Shown: positions 1 to 9,784, numbered from the stretch's first letter. The stretch is DNA of 64,000 nucleotides from Verticiella alkaliphila (GCF_018904615.1 NZ_JADCNH010000005.1:1-64000); one strand, 5' to 3'. Notes: generated by a model not told the origin, from the sequence alone. Numbers and translations are program-made.

Positions 1-100
1 CCAAGGCGCGGCGGCAGCGCCCGCCGGTGGCGCCACCGCCGGTGACGGCGCTGCTGCAGGTCAGGCAGCTGGCTCAGGTCAGGCCGCGAACGCCCAGTGA
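1..100 (+). CDS. RND efflux membrane-fusion protein, C-terminal end only
   Basis: The window opens inside a reading frame that ends with TGA at 98-100. The visible 32 codons encode an Ala/Gly/Gln-rich tail, the usual low-complexity C-terminus of AcrA/MexA-type periplasmic adaptors. The assignment rests mainly on position: an RND pump gene starts about 100 bp downstream on the same strand, followed by an outer-membrane channel gene, the standard adaptor-pump-channel order. No conserved adaptor domain lies inside the window, so the identity is inferred from context. Confidence 0.6.
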   Translation, partial: QGAAAAPAGGATAGDGAAAGQAAGSGQAANAQ

Positions 101-204
101 TACCGTGTCGCTCGTGGCGCCGCCCGTATCGGTGGGCGGCACGGCGAGCGCCTCACACGGCGCGCCTCGCGCGCCTTCGGGACCCTATCGGATAGGTTAT
201 CCAC

Positions 205-3200
205 ATGCCTCAGTTCTTCATCAGCCGCCCGATCTTTGCCTGGGTTGTGGCGCTGTTCATCATCCTTGCCGGGGTGCTGGCCATCCCGAACCTGCCGATC
301 GCGCAGTTTCCGGCCGTCGCCCCGCCCAGCGTCACGATCGAGACCGTCTACCCCGGCGCCTCGGCCGAAACAGTGGACGAATCGGTCACGAGCCTGATCG
401 AGCGTGAGCTCAACGGTGCGCAAGGCCTGCTCTACTTCGAAGGCTCCAGCGACTCCTACGGGCGCGCCACCATCACGGCCACGTTCGAGCCGGGCACGGA
501 CCCGGATCTCGCGGCCGTGGACGTGCAGAACCGCATTCGCCGGGTCGAGTCGCGCCTGCCGCAGAGCGTGACCCAGCAAGGTCTGAACGTCGAGAAGGCC
601 AGTTCGAACTTCCTGATGGTCGTGGCGCTCAGCTCGCCCAACGGCTCGGTGCCGGCACCGGATCTGGCTGACTACGCCTCGCGCAACATCATCGAGGAAC
701 TCACCCGCGTGCCCGGCGTGGGCAAGGTGCAGCTCTTCGCGGCCGAACGCGCCATGCGCATCTGGGTGGACCCGGCCAAGCTCGTGGGCTACCAGCTCTC
801 GCTGCAGGACGTGAACTCGGCCATCAGCAGCCAGAACACGCAGGTGCCTGCAGGCTCGATCGGCACCGCACCGGCCAGCGAAGGCCAGCAATTGTCCGCG
901 AGCATCGTGGTGCGCGGCATGCTCGCCACGCCGGAAGAATTCGGCAACATCGTGCTGCGTGCGAACACGGACGGCTCCAACGTCTATCTGCGCGACGTGG
1001 CCCGCGTCGAGATCGGCTCTGAGAGCTATCAGTTCAACTCCCGCCTGAACGGCAACCCGGCTGCGGCCATCGGCATCCAGCTCGCCACGGGCGGCAACGC
1101 GCTGGCCACGGCCAACACCGTGCGCGAGCGCCTGGAGGAACTCCAGCCGTTCTTCCCGGCCGGCATCGAGTGGAGCATTCCCTACGACACCTCGCCCTTC
1201 GTGAGCGCCTCGATCGAGAAGGTGATCCACACCCTGCTCGAAGCCGTGGTGCTGGTCGTGCTGGTGATGTTCCTCTTCCTGCAGAATTTCCGCTACACCC
1301 TCATCCCCACCATCGTGGTGCCGATCGCGCTGCTCGGCACGTTCGGGGTGATGTACATGGCTGGATTCTCGATCAACGTGCTCACCATGTTCGGCATGGT
1401 GCTCGCCATCGGGATTCTGGTGGATGACGCCATCGTGGTCGTGGAGAACGTCGAGCGCATCATGGCCGAAGAGGGGCTGTCGCCCCGCCAGGCCGCGCGC
1501 AAGGCCATGCGCCAGATTTCCGGCGCCATCATCGGCATCACGCTGGTGCTCTCGGCCGTGTTCATCCCGCTCGCGTTCATGGGCGGCTCGGTGGGCGTGA
1601 TCTATCGGCAGTTCGCCATTTCCATGGCGGTCTCGATCGCGTTCTCGGGCTTTCTCGCGCTCTCGCTCACCCCGGCGCTGTGCGCCACGCTCCTGAAGCC
1701 CATCAATCCGCAGCACCATGCGGATCGCAAAGGCTTCTTCGGCTGGTTCAATCGCTCGTTCACTCGCGGCACCCAGCGCTACCAGAATGGCGTGACGCGC
1801 CTCGTGCATCGCCCCCGGCGTTTCATGGTGGTCTACGCGCTCATCGTCGTCCTGCTGGGCTTTCTCTACCTGCGCCTGCCGTCGTCCTTCCTGCCGGTGG
1901 AAGACCAGGGCTACGTCGTGACCAACGTGCAGCTGCCCCCGGGCGCCACGGTGGAGCGCACGAGCAATTCAATCAAGCAGATGGAAGAGTACTTCCTTGC
2001 CCGCCCGTCGGTCGCAGGCATGGTCTCCATCATGGGCTTCAGTTTCTCGGGCGCCGGTGAGAACGCAGGCCTGGCCTTCACCACCTTCAAGGACTGGTCC
2101 GAGCGTGACACCACCGCCATGGCAGAAGGCAACATGGCCACGGGGACGTTCTCGCAGACGATCCGTGACGGGGAATTCTTCTCGCTGGTGCCCCCGGCCA
2201 TCCCGGAACTGGGCAACGCGAGCGGGTTCACCTTCCGACTGCAGGATCGCGCCAACGTGGGTCGCGAGACGCTGCTGGCGGCCCGCAACCAGATGCTCGG
2301 GATGGCGAACAACAACCACCCTGTCATCGCGTACGCTCGCCCCGAGGGTCTGGAAGACGCACCGCAGATCCACCTGAACATCGATCGCGAAGCGGCCAGT
2401 GCGCAGGGCGTGCCCTTCGCCAACATCGCTGCCACGGTGTCGGCCGCTCTCGGCTCGAGCATCGTGAACGACTTCGCCAACGATGGGCGGATGCAGCGCG
2501 TGATCATCCAGGCCGACGGTCAGCAACGCATGACCACGGAAGACATCCTGAAGCTCAACGTGCTCAATGCGCAGGGACAGCCCGTGCCGCTGGACACCGT
2601 GGCCAAGGTCGACTGGACCAAAGGCCCGATGAGCATGGACCGCTACAACGGCTATCCCGCGTTCAAGATCGCCGGTGACGCCAAGCCAGGGCTGAGTACC
2701 GGCCAGGCGATGGATGCCATGGAGCAGATCGCGGCCCAGCTGCCGGCAGGCATCGGCTACGAGTGGACGGGCCAGTCGCTGCAGGAGCGCATTTCTGGCG
2801 CGCAGATGCCGCTGCTCATCTCGCTCTCGCTGCTCGCCGTGTTCCTGCTGCTCGCCGCGCTCTATGAGAGCTGGAGCATTCCGTTCTCGGTGGTGCTGGT
2901 GGTGCCGCTGGGCCTTCTGGGCTCTGTGCTGGCAGTGACCCTGGCCGGGATGCCCAACGACGTGTTCTTCAAGGTAGGTATGGTGACCATCATTGGCCTG
3001 TCAGCGAAGAACGCCATCCTGATCGTGGAATTCGCCAAGGACCTGTATGCCGAAGGGCATGGCCTGCTCGAAGCCACGATCGAGGCCGCCCGTCTGCGTT
3101 TCCGTCCGATCCTGATGACCTCGCTCGCCTTCACCATGGGCGTGATCCCGCTCGCCCTCGCCTCGGGCGCCAGCGCCGCCAGCCAGCGTGCCCTGGGCAT

Positions 3201-3378
3201 CGGCGTGCTGGGCGGGATGATCTCGGGCACTCTGCTTGCCATTTTCCTGGTGCCGGTGTTCTTCGTCGCCGTGCTCAAGCTTTTCCGCGTGAAGTCGGGC
3301 AAGCTGCACCATGACGACGAAGACGATGTCACGCCCGTCCAGGCTCCCCAGAAGGAACAGCCGCATGCCGCACACTGA
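205..3378 (+). CDS. RND multidrug efflux transporter, AcrB/MexB (HAE1) family
   Basis: An inner-membrane proton/drug antiporter of 1057 residues, full length for the HAE1 family (about 1030-1060). The N-terminus MPQFFISRPIFAWV is the classic HAE1 start, followed by TM1 and the first porter domain. The TM4 segment carries the proton-relay aspartate pair (ILVDDAIVVVENV), and the TM10 segment carries the matching lysine (GLSAKNAILIVEFAK). The tail is His/Asp-rich. It would form a trimer that takes substrates from the periplasm and inner leaflet and passes them through the adjacent adaptor and channel. It overlaps the downstream channel gene by 14 bp, indicating one operon. Substrates cannot be predicted, so I give no specific name. 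Confidence 0.95.
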   Translation: MPQFFISRPIFAWVVALFIILAGVLAIPNLPIAQFPAVAPPSVTIETVYPGASAETVDESVTSLIERELNGAQGLLYFEGSSDSYGRATITATFEPGTDPDLAAVDVQNRIRRVESRLPQSVTQQGLNVEKASSNFLMVVALSSPNGSVPAPDLADYASRNIIEELTRVPGVGKVQLFAAERAMRIWVDPAKLVGYQLSLQDVNSAISSQNTQVPAGSIGTAPASEGQQLSASIVVRGMLATPEEFGNIVLRANTDGSNVYLRDVARVEIGSESYQFNSRLNGNPAAAIGIQLATGGNALATANTVRERLEELQPFFPAGIEWSIPYDTSPFVSASIEKVIHTLLEAVVLVVLVMFLFLQNFRYTLIPTIVVPIALLGTFGVMYMAGFSINVLTMFGMVLAIGILVDDAIVVVENVERIMAEEGLSPRQAARKAMRQISGAIIGITLVLSAVFIPLAFMGGSVGVIYRQFAISMAVSIAFSGFLALSLTPALCATLLKPINPQHHADRKGFFGWFNRSFTRGTQRYQNGVTRLVHRPRRFMVVYALIVVLLGFLYLRLPSSFLPVEDQGYVVTNVQLPPGATVERTSNSIKQMEEYFLARPSVAGMVSIMGFSFSGAGENAGLAFTTFKDWSERDTTAMAEGNMATGTFSQTIRDGEFFSLVPPAIPELGNASGFTFRLQDRANVGRETLLAARNQMLGMANNNHPVIAYARPEGLEDAPQIHLNIDREAASAQGVPFANIAATVSAALGSSIVNDFANDGRMQRVIIQADGQQRMTTEDILKLNVLNAQGQPVPLDTVAKVDWTKGPMSMDRYNGYPAFKIAGDAKPGLSTGQAMDAMEQIAAQLPAGIGYEWTGQSLQERISGAQMPLLISLSLLAVFLLLAALYESWSIPFSVVLVVPLGLLGSVLAVTLAGMPNDVFFKVGMVTIIGLSAKNAILIVEFAKDLYAEGHGLLEATIEAARLRFRPILMTSLAFTMGVIPLALASGASAASQRALGIGVLGGMISGTLLAIFLVPVFFVAVLKLFRVKSGKLHHDDEDDVTPVQAPQKEQPHAAH

Positions 3379-4927
3379 TACCCTCGTTGCCGCGCCGGCC
3401 GTGCCCGTGCGCGGTGTGCGCCCGCCCCGCGCGGCGCGCATGCTCGCCCCCGTGGCGCTTGCCGTGCTGATCTCGGCCTGCTCGTTCGTGCCCAAGTACG
3501 ATCGCCCGGTCGCCCCGATCCCCGCCGAGTGGCCCATTGCCGCCACCGGCGAGGGCGTGGCGAGCAGCGCGGACACCTTGTCTACGCCGGCCGCCGGCGT
3601 GGGCTGGCGCGCCTTCTTCCGCGATCCGCAGCTGCAGAGCCTGATCGCAAGCGCACTGGAGAACAACCGCGACCTGCGCGTGGCGGTGCTCAACATCGAA
3701 GCCGCCCGTGCGCAATACAACGTGCAGCGCGCGGCGCTCCTGCCCTCCGTGGGCGTGGGCGCCACGGGCACGCGCCAGCGCACGCCGGGCGATCTGTCGC
3801 CCAGTGGCGATGCCTCGATCGGCAGCCAGTATCAGGTGGGTGTGTCCATGCCCACCTTCGAGATCGATCTCTTCGGGCGCGTGCGCGCGTTGTCAGACGC
3901 CGCGCTGGGCCAGTACCTGGCCACCGAGGAGACGCGACGCAACGTGCAAATCTCGCTGATCTCGCAGGTGGCCGAGGCCTACCTCAACCTCATCGCGGCG
4001 GAGGTCAACATCGACCTTGCCCAGCGCACGCTGAATTCGCGCACCACCTCGCTGGATCTCGTGCAGCGCCGCGTGGATGCGGGCGTCGGCTCCTCGCTGG
4101 AGCTGAACCAGTCACGCACCCTGCTCGATACGGCACGCAGCAACCTCTTCGCGGCGCAGCGCGCCCGCCTGCAGGCGGCCAACGCCTTGCGCCTGCTCAC
4201 GGGCGGCGCCGAGACGAGCACCGCCACCAACGCCCAGGCTGCGTTCATCCTCGGCGATCTGCTGTCGGACATCCCGACGGGTGTGTCCTCCGAGGTGCTT
4301 CTGGCCCGCCCGGACGTGCTGGCCGCCGAACAGCAGCTGCTCTCGGCCAACGCGAACATCGGCGCGGCCCGCTCGGCGTTCTTCCCGACGATTTCGTTGA
4401 CGGCGATGTTCGGCACGGCCAGCGCCCAACTCTCGGGGCTCTTCGGCGGCGGCTCGGGCGCCTGGAGCTTCTCGCCCCAGATCACCGCGCCCATTTTCGC
4501 GGGGGGCAGCCTGCGCAATCAGCTGGCGTTGGCGGAAGTGCGTCGCGACATCGCGGTGTCGCAATACGAAGGCACCATCCAGCAAGCGTTCCGCGAAGTG
4601 TCCGACGCGCTCGCCGGCACGGCCACCTACAGCCAGCAACTGCAGGCCGAGGATTCACTCGTGGCCGCCTCGCGCGAATCGCTCTCGCTGTCGCAGCTGC
4701 GCTACGACAACGGCGTGGACAACTTCCTCGCCGTGCAGGATGCCGAGCGCACGCTCTTCCAGGCGCAGCAGCAACTCGTGTCCACCCGGCTCGCCGAGCA
4801 GGCCAATCGCGTGGCGCTCTACAAGGCGTTGGGCGGTGGCTGGTTGGAAAACACGGTGGCCGGCGGCACGAACCCCGGCACGCGCAGCCAAGCCCCTGCG
4901 ACGGGCCCGGAGGCCCTGGGCCGCTGA
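3365..4927 (+). CDS. RND efflux outer-membrane channel lipoprotein, OprM/NodT family
   Basis: The third component of the tripartite pump. I chose the ATG at 3365, which overlaps the end of the pump gene. Starting there, a hydrophobic stretch (VALAVLISAC) ends in a lipobox cysteine, so the protein is probably lipidated. The body shows the two repeated OEP domains with alpha-helical coiled-coil signatures such as IEAARAQYNVQRAALLPSV and SVSQYEG-type helices, as in TolC/OprM. Predicted length is 520 residues, within the usual 460-520 range. An upstream in-frame start at 3311 would put a long hydrophilic leader before the lipobox and is less likely. Confidence 0.93.
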   Translation: MPHTDTLVAAPAVPVRGVRPPRAARMLAPVALAVLISACSFVPKYDRPVAPIPAEWPIAATGEGVASSADTLSTPAAGVGWRAFFRDPQLQSLIASALENNRDLRVAVLNIEAARAQYNVQRAALLPSVGVGATGTRQRTPGDLSPSGDASIGSQYQVGVSMPTFEIDLFGRVRALSDAALGQYLATEETRRNVQISLISQVAEAYLNLIAAEVNIDLAQRTLNSRTTSLDLVQRRVDAGVGSSLELNQSRTLLDTARSNLFAAQRARLQAANALRLLTGGAETSTATNAQAAFILGDLLSDIPTGVSSEVLLARPDVLAAEQQLLSANANIGAARSAFFPTISLTAMFGTASAQLSGLFGGGSGAWSFSPQITAPIFAGGSLRNQLALAEVRRDIAVSQYEGTIQQAFREVSDALAGTATYSQQLQAEDSLVAASRESLSLSQLRYDNGVDNFLAVQDAERTLFQAQQQLVSTRLAEQANRVALYKALGGGWLENTVAGGTNPGTRSQAPATGPEALGR

Positions 4928-4969
4928 TGCGGGCGTCGTGCGGCGGGCAGTGCCTGCCGCTCGATGGAT

Positions 4970-5344
4970 TCAGTACTCGATCGTGACGCGTTGCACGTTC
5001 GCCCCACTGACCTCCACCACCGGCGTCGCCAAGTGCACCACCTCCGGCGCAAGCCCTTGCGCCATGAACGGGGTGGCCACCAGCCCACGCGGCGGGTAGT
5101 CACTCGCCCGTGAATCCATCATCACCTGGAATGCCGTCTGCCGCGGGCAAGCCACCGACAGGGCGCGGTCCCGGGCCGGCGGCGATGCCACATCCGTGGC
5201 GCTCTGCACGGACACCCGGCAACTGGCCAGGATCATCGCCCCCACCTGCATGCCGTCCTTGTGCTCGCGCGCAAATCCCTGGGTGGACAGAACGAGGGCC
5301 ACGCCTCCCAGGAGGGCGGTGATGCAACGATCCATGCGAGGCAT
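4970..5344 (-). CDS. Small secreted protein, divergent spore-coat-U-like pilus subunit
   Basis: Last gene of the leftward chaperone-usher operon, 124 residues. An N-terminal signal peptide ends near TQGFA. The mature part has features of a spore coat protein U (SCPU) domain: an early cysteine in MILASCRVSVQSAT, a second in LSVACPRQTAF, and a C-terminal strand ending VTIEY, like the other subunits here. It is shorter and more divergent than the other two SCPU proteins, so it may be a tip or adaptor subunit. ATG at 5344 is chosen; a second in-frame ATG lies at 5335. The specific role is inferred from context. Confidence 0.65.
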   Translation of the reverse strand: MPRMDRCITALLGGVALVLSTQGFAREHKDGMQVGAMILASCRVSVQSATDVASPPARDRALSVACPRQTAFQVMMDSRASDYPPRGLVATPFMAQGLAPEVVHLATPVVEVSGANVQRVTIEY

Positions 5345-5400
5345 AGTGAACCCGAAAGATGGTGAAGCCGGGCATGGCGCCAGCCTCGGGCCGGCCGAGG

Positions 5401-5904
5401 CTAGAAGGTGAAGGTGACGGTGACCATGTCGGTGTAAAGACCCGGCGGGACATTCTGACCGCTCGGAATTCTGCCGAAGACATCGTAGCTGCGGCTGACC
5501 GTACCCAGGAGCGACAGCGGGATACTGTCTGTCCTGACCGAGGAGCCGCCGGTGCCCGTCCCCCAGATCGTCGTCCTGCCAGCAGTAGTAAACAAATTGT
5601 AATTCAATGTTTTCGTGGCGCCAAAACGCATTCGCCGCGGCGTGAAAGAACCACCGGATCCCGTGCCGGCGTTCAGGGCAATCGAGACGGCGATCGTCGT
5701 GGGCACGGCCACCGACAGGCACGACAGCGTGATGCGGCCGGCGATATCCAGGTCGACCGTGGACGTGGGGTTGTAGCTGCCGAAGCTCACCGGCGTCGGC
5801 ACGCTCGCCGAGCAGCTGCAGATGATGCACTGCGCCTGCGCGCCTGACGCGAGGCCCGTCATCCCCAGAAAGCCCAGCGTCAGGGCGCAGACACGGGTTC
5901 GCAT
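5401..5904 (-). CDS. Spore coat U (SCPU) domain pilus subunit
   Basis: Secreted subunit of 167 residues. A signal peptide ends at GAQAQ, followed by a cysteine-rich start (CIICSCSASVPTPVSFGSYNP) typical of SCPU domains of archaic chaperone-usher pili such as Csu. The C-terminal donor-strand region reads MVTVTFTF. Its 5' end overlaps the usher 3' end by 25 bp, showing translational coupling. Position after the usher suggests a minor or tip subunit; Csu tip adhesins are larger, so it is more likely an adaptor. Confidence 0.85.
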   Translation of the reverse strand: MRTRVCALTLGFLGMTGLASGAQAQCIICSCSASVPTPVSFGSYNPTSTVDLDIAGRITLSCLSVAVPTTIAVSIALNAGTGSGGSFTPRRMRFGATKTLNYNLFTTAGRTTIWGTGTGGSSVRTDSIPLSLLGTVSRSYDVFGRIPSGQNVPPGLYTDMVTVTFTF

Positions 5905-8240
5905 CGATAAGGTCCCAGCAAAGGCAGAACGTCGTTGTCAGGCACTGCACCCACCGTGAAGGCGCACGCCGTGTCGTTACCGCGAGCCGTCCAGCGCTCA
6001 CCCGCCCGCGGCGACTGGATGAATACTTTGCCCTCGTAACCGGACAGCGCCGTCTCGGCCCGCCCGGGGCTGCTGATCGTGAGCGCGGGCGGCAGGGGAC
6101 TCCCATCCGGCAGATGGACGATGAGCGTGGCACTGCGTTCGCGCGAGACGGCGAAGCGCGCCGCCACCGCACCCCGAAAGCGCGGCACCACCGTGATGTC
6201 GTCCGAGGACACCGACGCGGCGATCGGCAGATCCCGATCATCGATGCTCAGTCGGTTGGCGTCGTAGGCCCTCAGGTCGGTCACGAGCGCACGACCCTCC
6301 TTGTTGGTGACGGCTGCGGGCTGGTTCTCGCGATACACGCCGATGCCGGGCGAATCCGGCACGGTGACCACGGCGAATCCATTGTCGATCCACCGGCTTG
6401 CGAAGGCCATGCCGTCGGCATAGCCCACGCCGCCACTGGCCAGCAAACGGCCCGACACGCCCTGGGATTCATGCACCGCCTGCGCCGTGAAGACGCCATG
6501 GCGCGTGCGCCAGCCGAGCTCGGCTTCGCGGCGGTTGTAGATGCCTTGCGAGGCCGCAACCCGATAGCCGATGCCGGTGTCCGCGGGCGCGTCCTGCCGG
6601 ACCTCTGCTCGCCCGCCCCAGTGGCCGTCGCGCCGTTCCGCCGTGGTCATGGCATAGCGCCGCTCGCCCAACGGGAAGGTGAGCATGAAACCGACGCTCG
6701 TAGAGCGCGCATTGCCCGCGACCTCAGTCATCAGCGCGTAGGCATTGAGGTAGCCGCGTTCGAAGGCCGGTATGGCGTAGTTGGCCGACCAGAGCCGGAC
6801 ATCGCTGCCTTCGATGTAGCTGAGCCGGCTGAACGCGAAGCTCACTGTGCCCGCCCCGCCCAGCGAGACGCCGGCCACTGTCTGCCATTGCGTGCGTGGC
6901 GCGGTGCCGATCAATTCCTCGTCCAGTTGCCGGTATCCATCGCTCGCCCGTTCGTAGGTGGTCGACATATTCCAGGTGCGACCCATGCGTGCATAGCCGA
7001 CGCGCCCGAGCACACCCTGCCCCCGCCCCTGGCTGCCCGCCACTGCGGCGGAGAATTCGCCCCATCGCGGCCACACCCAGGTGGCTCCCGCGCCACCGGC
7101 ACGATGGCGGGCGTTGCCTTCACCATGCAGTTCCACGGTGAGCGAATCCGTCAGGCCATGGCGCCAGTTGGCCGAGACGATCGGCTGGCCATAGTCGGCA
7201 CTGCGCACCCCGTAGTTGCGCCGTACGACCCCGGCCTCCACCGAGTAGGCCGTGAGGCCGGCGCGCAGCAGCTGCGAACTCACGTAGTACGGCGTCGTCA
7301 CGGTGCGCTCGATGCCCGCCGGATCCCGGATCACGAAACGCAATTCGCCGGAGCCGGTGACCACGGGCAGTTGGTCGAGCGCGAACGGTCCCGGATCCAC
7401 CTGGGACTGATAGCGCAAGGCATTGTTCACGTACAGCTCCACCGCGGAGGGCACGGCGGCCGACCCCGTGAACCCGGGCGTCGGGAACGTGATGTAGTCG
7501 GGGCGCAGCGCGAAGTCGCTCCCGTACTGGATACCGGCGAATCGCACGGGTGAAGACCAGTCGGCGTTGCGTGTCACGCTATCGCCAATCCTCAGTCGCC
7601 GCAGCCGTGCCGCGTCCTCGCGCTGGAAGTAGGAGTCCAGGCGCGTTGCACCACGCTGCAGGGGCGAGGAAGACACGACGCCGCTGTTGGACACGAGCCC
7701 CCAATCGTCCGAGATGCCGCTGTCGAAGTAGCCCGTGGCCGACTGCCCTGCCGGCGTGCGCTCCGCGGCCAGGTCGTAGTTCAGAAAGGCGCCGAACACC
7801 GTGCCGGTGGGCAGCGGCACGGATGCCGACGTCGCCTCCAGACGTTGGGGTTCCAGCTCGCCGTCCGGCACGGTGACGTAGAGCGTCTGGCTGTTTTCTT
7901 CGAACCGCACCTGCACGCCGGGCGTTGCCGCCGGTTCGACGAAACCGGCCGGCGCATTGGCACCTGGCGCAGGCAGCGCCGTCGGGCGCCAGCCCAGGCT
8001 GAGCATGTCGGCCGGGCGAAGGAACCAGCGATCGCCCACCCGCGCGGCGGTCACGAGACTGCCGGCGTCATAGCCGTTCACCACGACGGCGACGACAGCC
8101 AGCGCCATCGGCGTCGCACAATCGGCCACGCACGGTACATCGGCGGCCGGCGCTGCGAGGCCCGGGCCTGACAGGGTCAGCACACAGCCGACCGCGACGA
8201 GGACACGGACGAGTCTGTCAGCGGCTCGCCCGGCCCGCAT
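5880..8240 (-). CDS. Outer-membrane usher of a chaperone-usher pilus, FimD/PapC-like
   Basis: Pore protein of 786 residues that exports and polymerises pilus subunits. After a signal region it shows the usher N-terminal domain, the long beta-barrel (repeated motifs such as DSYFQREDAARLRRLRIGD and SQLLRAGLTAYSVEAG), a middle plug region (PVVTGSGELRFVIRDPAGIERT) and a short C-terminal domain ending with two cysteines (DTACAF, YRCEP), typical of the sigma/archaic branch. It overlaps the chaperone gene by 23 bp upstream and the next SCPU gene by 25 bp downstream. Length fits the sigma-fimbrial ushers (about 780-850). Confidence 0.93.
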   Translation of the reverse strand: MRAGRAADRLVRVLVAVGCVLTLSGPGLAAPAADVPCVADCATPMALAVVAVVVNGYDAGSLVTAARVGDRWFLRPADMLSLGWRPTALPAPGANAPAGFVEPAATPGVQVRFEENSQTLYVTVPDGELEPQRLEATSASVPLPTGTVFGAFLNYDLAAERTPAGQSATGYFDSGISDDWGLVSNSGVVSSSPLQRGATRLDSYFQREDAARLRRLRIGDSVTRNADWSSPVRFAGIQYGSDFALRPDYITFPTPGFTGSAAVPSAVELYVNNALRYQSQVDPGPFALDQLPVVTGSGELRFVIRDPAGIERTVTTPYYVSSQLLRAGLTAYSVEAGVVRRNYGVRSADYGQPIVSANWRHGLTDSLTVELHGEGNARHRAGGAGATWVWPRWGEFSAAVAGSQGRGQGVLGRVGYARMGRTWNMSTTYERASDGYRQLDEELIGTAPRTQWQTVAGVSLGGAGTVSFAFSRLSYIEGSDVRLWSANYAIPAFERGYLNAYALMTEVAGNARSTSVGFMLTFPLGERRYAMTTAERRDGHWGGRAEVRQDAPADTGIGYRVAASQGIYNRREAELGWRTRHGVFTAQAVHESQGVSGRLLASGGVGYADGMAFASRWIDNGFAVVTVPDSPGIGVYRENQPAAVTNKEGRALVTDLRAYDANRLSIDDRDLPIAASVSSDDITVVPRFRGAVAARFAVSRERSATLIVHLPDGSPLPPALTISSPGRAETALSGYEGKVFIQSPRAGERWTARGNDTACAFTVGAVPDNDVLPLLGPYRCEPVSAP

Positions 8241-8976
8241 GCTGCACGTCTACCGAGACCGGAGCGACGCCGACGTCGTAGTCGGACTCCACTTCGATGC
8301 GGATGGCCTGGCCCACGGGCAATGCGGGCAGGCTCACCGGCAGCCGCTGCGCACTGCCCGGCAGGACATACGCCGAGAGGCGTTGATCGGCCAGCGTCTG
8401 CCCCTTGTCGTCCCGCAGCCGCAGCCGCGTGACCTGGATGTGTCGCGTGCCCTCGTTGCCCAGCATCAGATCTGCACCGCGCTTGCCGTCGGACACGAGC
8501 TGCCAGCGCAGGTCAGGCGCGTTGCCCTCGACCGGCACGAAGATCGGCACTGAGAACCGCAGCAGGGTCTGCACGACCCCGGGCGGGCTGTTCTCGCGCG
8601 GCAACTCCTGCACGAACAGCCAATAGCTGCGCGCCGCGCCGGCATCGCCAGGCTGCAGACCGAAGCGCAGTACCTGGGCGCTATCCGGGGCGAGACGAAA
8701 AATGGCCGGATTGGCCAGCACATCGCGTGTCGGCGTATAGACATCCCCCGTGGCGTCCTGCGACCACGCCACGACATCCGCCTGCACGCCAATCGTCTCG
8801 TCACTGCCATTGCGCACCTCGAGCGAGGCGATGGGCCGCTCCGGGGACAGCTCGATCCGCGTGCTGGAGATCTGCAGTTGAGCAGCGAGCACGGCCCCCT
8901 GCGCAAGGAGCCCCGCCATCAGTGCCACGCCTGACCACGCCGCGCTGCCTGTCACACGCCTGGCACGGGCGCGCAT
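8218..8976 (-). CDS. Periplasmic pilus chaperone, PapD-like
   Basis: Immunoglobulin-fold chaperone of 252 residues that delivers SCPU subunits to the usher by donor-strand complementation. The signal peptide ends around QGAVLAAQ. The mature N-terminus LQISSTRIELSPERPIASLEVRN matches the PapD N-domain, and the G1-strand region LLRFSVPIFVP carries alternating hydrophobics. Its ATG overlaps the stop codon of the preceding pilin gene (ATGA), and its 3' end overlaps the usher gene. The operon order pilin, chaperone, usher, subunits is that of archaic chaperone-usher pili. Confidence 0.93.
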   Translation of the reverse strand: MRARARRVTGSAAWSGVALMAGLLAQGAVLAAQLQISSTRIELSPERPIASLEVRNGSDETIGVQADVVAWSQDATGDVYTPTRDVLANPAIFRLAPDSAQVLRFGLQPGDAGAARSYWLFVQELPRENSPPGVVQTLLRFSVPIFVPVEGNAPDLRWQLVSDGKRGADLMLGNEGTRHIQVTRLRLRDDKGQTLADQRLSAYVLPGSAQRLPVSLPALPVGQAIRIEVESDYDVGVAPVSVDVQHAGRASR

Positions 8977-9476
8977 CAGTACGTCACCGTGACCTGGACG
9001 GTATCGGTGAAGGCGTCGGCGGCGACGTTCTGCCCGGCCGGGATCTGCCCGTAGACGGTCAGCGCCGTCGGGGTGGCCAAGGCCGTGCCCGTGACCGTGG
9101 CGCCGGTGGCCGTACCCCAGTTCTGCGTGCGGCCGGTATCCCGGTACAACGCATAGTTGAGCAAGGCCGCCGTGTTTGTCGTCCCCTGCATCTGGCGGGT
9201 CGTGACGGAGCCACCGTGCAAGCCCGGGCCGAGCCCGACCGCGTAGTTGGTGCCCAAGGTGCAGTTGACCGTGACGGTTGCCGTGCCGTTGAGCGCCGCG
9301 GCGGCTGTCGGGTCGTAGTTGCCGAACGCAAGCGGCGTGGCTGTGACCGTGCAGGCCTAAATCACGGAAGCCGTGACGCTCAGCGTGGTGGTGGCAGTGG
9401 CTGCCAGGGCGAGCCCAGGAAATGACAGCGCGATGCCGGCCAACACCTTGATTTGCGAGGGACGCATTCTGATCAT
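8976..9476 (-). pseudogene. SCPU-domain major pilin gene interrupted by an in-frame amber codon
   Basis: The gene encodes a signal peptide (MRPSQIKVLAGIALSFPGLA), then TTTLSVTASVI, then TAG at 9357-9359. Translation in the same frame continues as ACTVTATPLAFGNYDPTAAAAL and runs through a complete SCPU domain to the C-terminal strand VQVTVTY at 8978. Sense on both sides of the TAG fits the family pattern, in which a small residue or Gln/Asn stands before the conserved cysteine. One base change, for example CAG to TAG, would explain it. A good ribosome site (GGAGGT) lies just upstream of the ATG pair at 9476-9479. The stop falls before the pilin domain, so no subunit is made unless the codon is suppressed, differs in a phase variant, or is a sequencing error. 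Confidence 0.75.
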
Positions 9477-9784
9477 CATGTACCTCCGAGCGAAAAAGTC
9501 ACATTGCGAAATAAAGCGATGTAAATTCAGCCATCGTCGTCGATAATGCCAAGCTTGCAAGCATCGGCTTCACACCCCCTCCTGCCGTACACAGCCAGTT
9601 GATTTCGGAGGCAAGCGCATGAACGGGGTTCATGCCGCCCGTGCCGTGATGCGTGATTCATCTTATCGCCGCCGATCTTGCCCGCCGCGCGCTGTGCCAA
9701 ATCACGACTTGCGGCGCACGCTAACGCGCACATCACACTCGATTGCGTCGGCACACCTCCTGCTCACGCCCAGCCTTTCGGCCA
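9477..9784. other. Intergenic region upstream of the pilus operon
   Basis: About 300 bp between the pilin start and the cysM terminator. It must hold the leftward pilus promoter. I see no convincing -35/-10 pair, repeat or short gene. A 67-codon rightward frame runs into the cysM terminator hairpin and has no recognisable content. Confidence 0.4.

Noticed and set aside
79-1809. Very long minus-strand open frame (576 codons) under the RND pump gene, and similar long antisense frames under rpsA (16733-18709) and elsewhere
   Set aside because: High-GC antisense shadows: His/Arg/Asp/Gly-rich, no domains, fully overlapping strongly supported genes.
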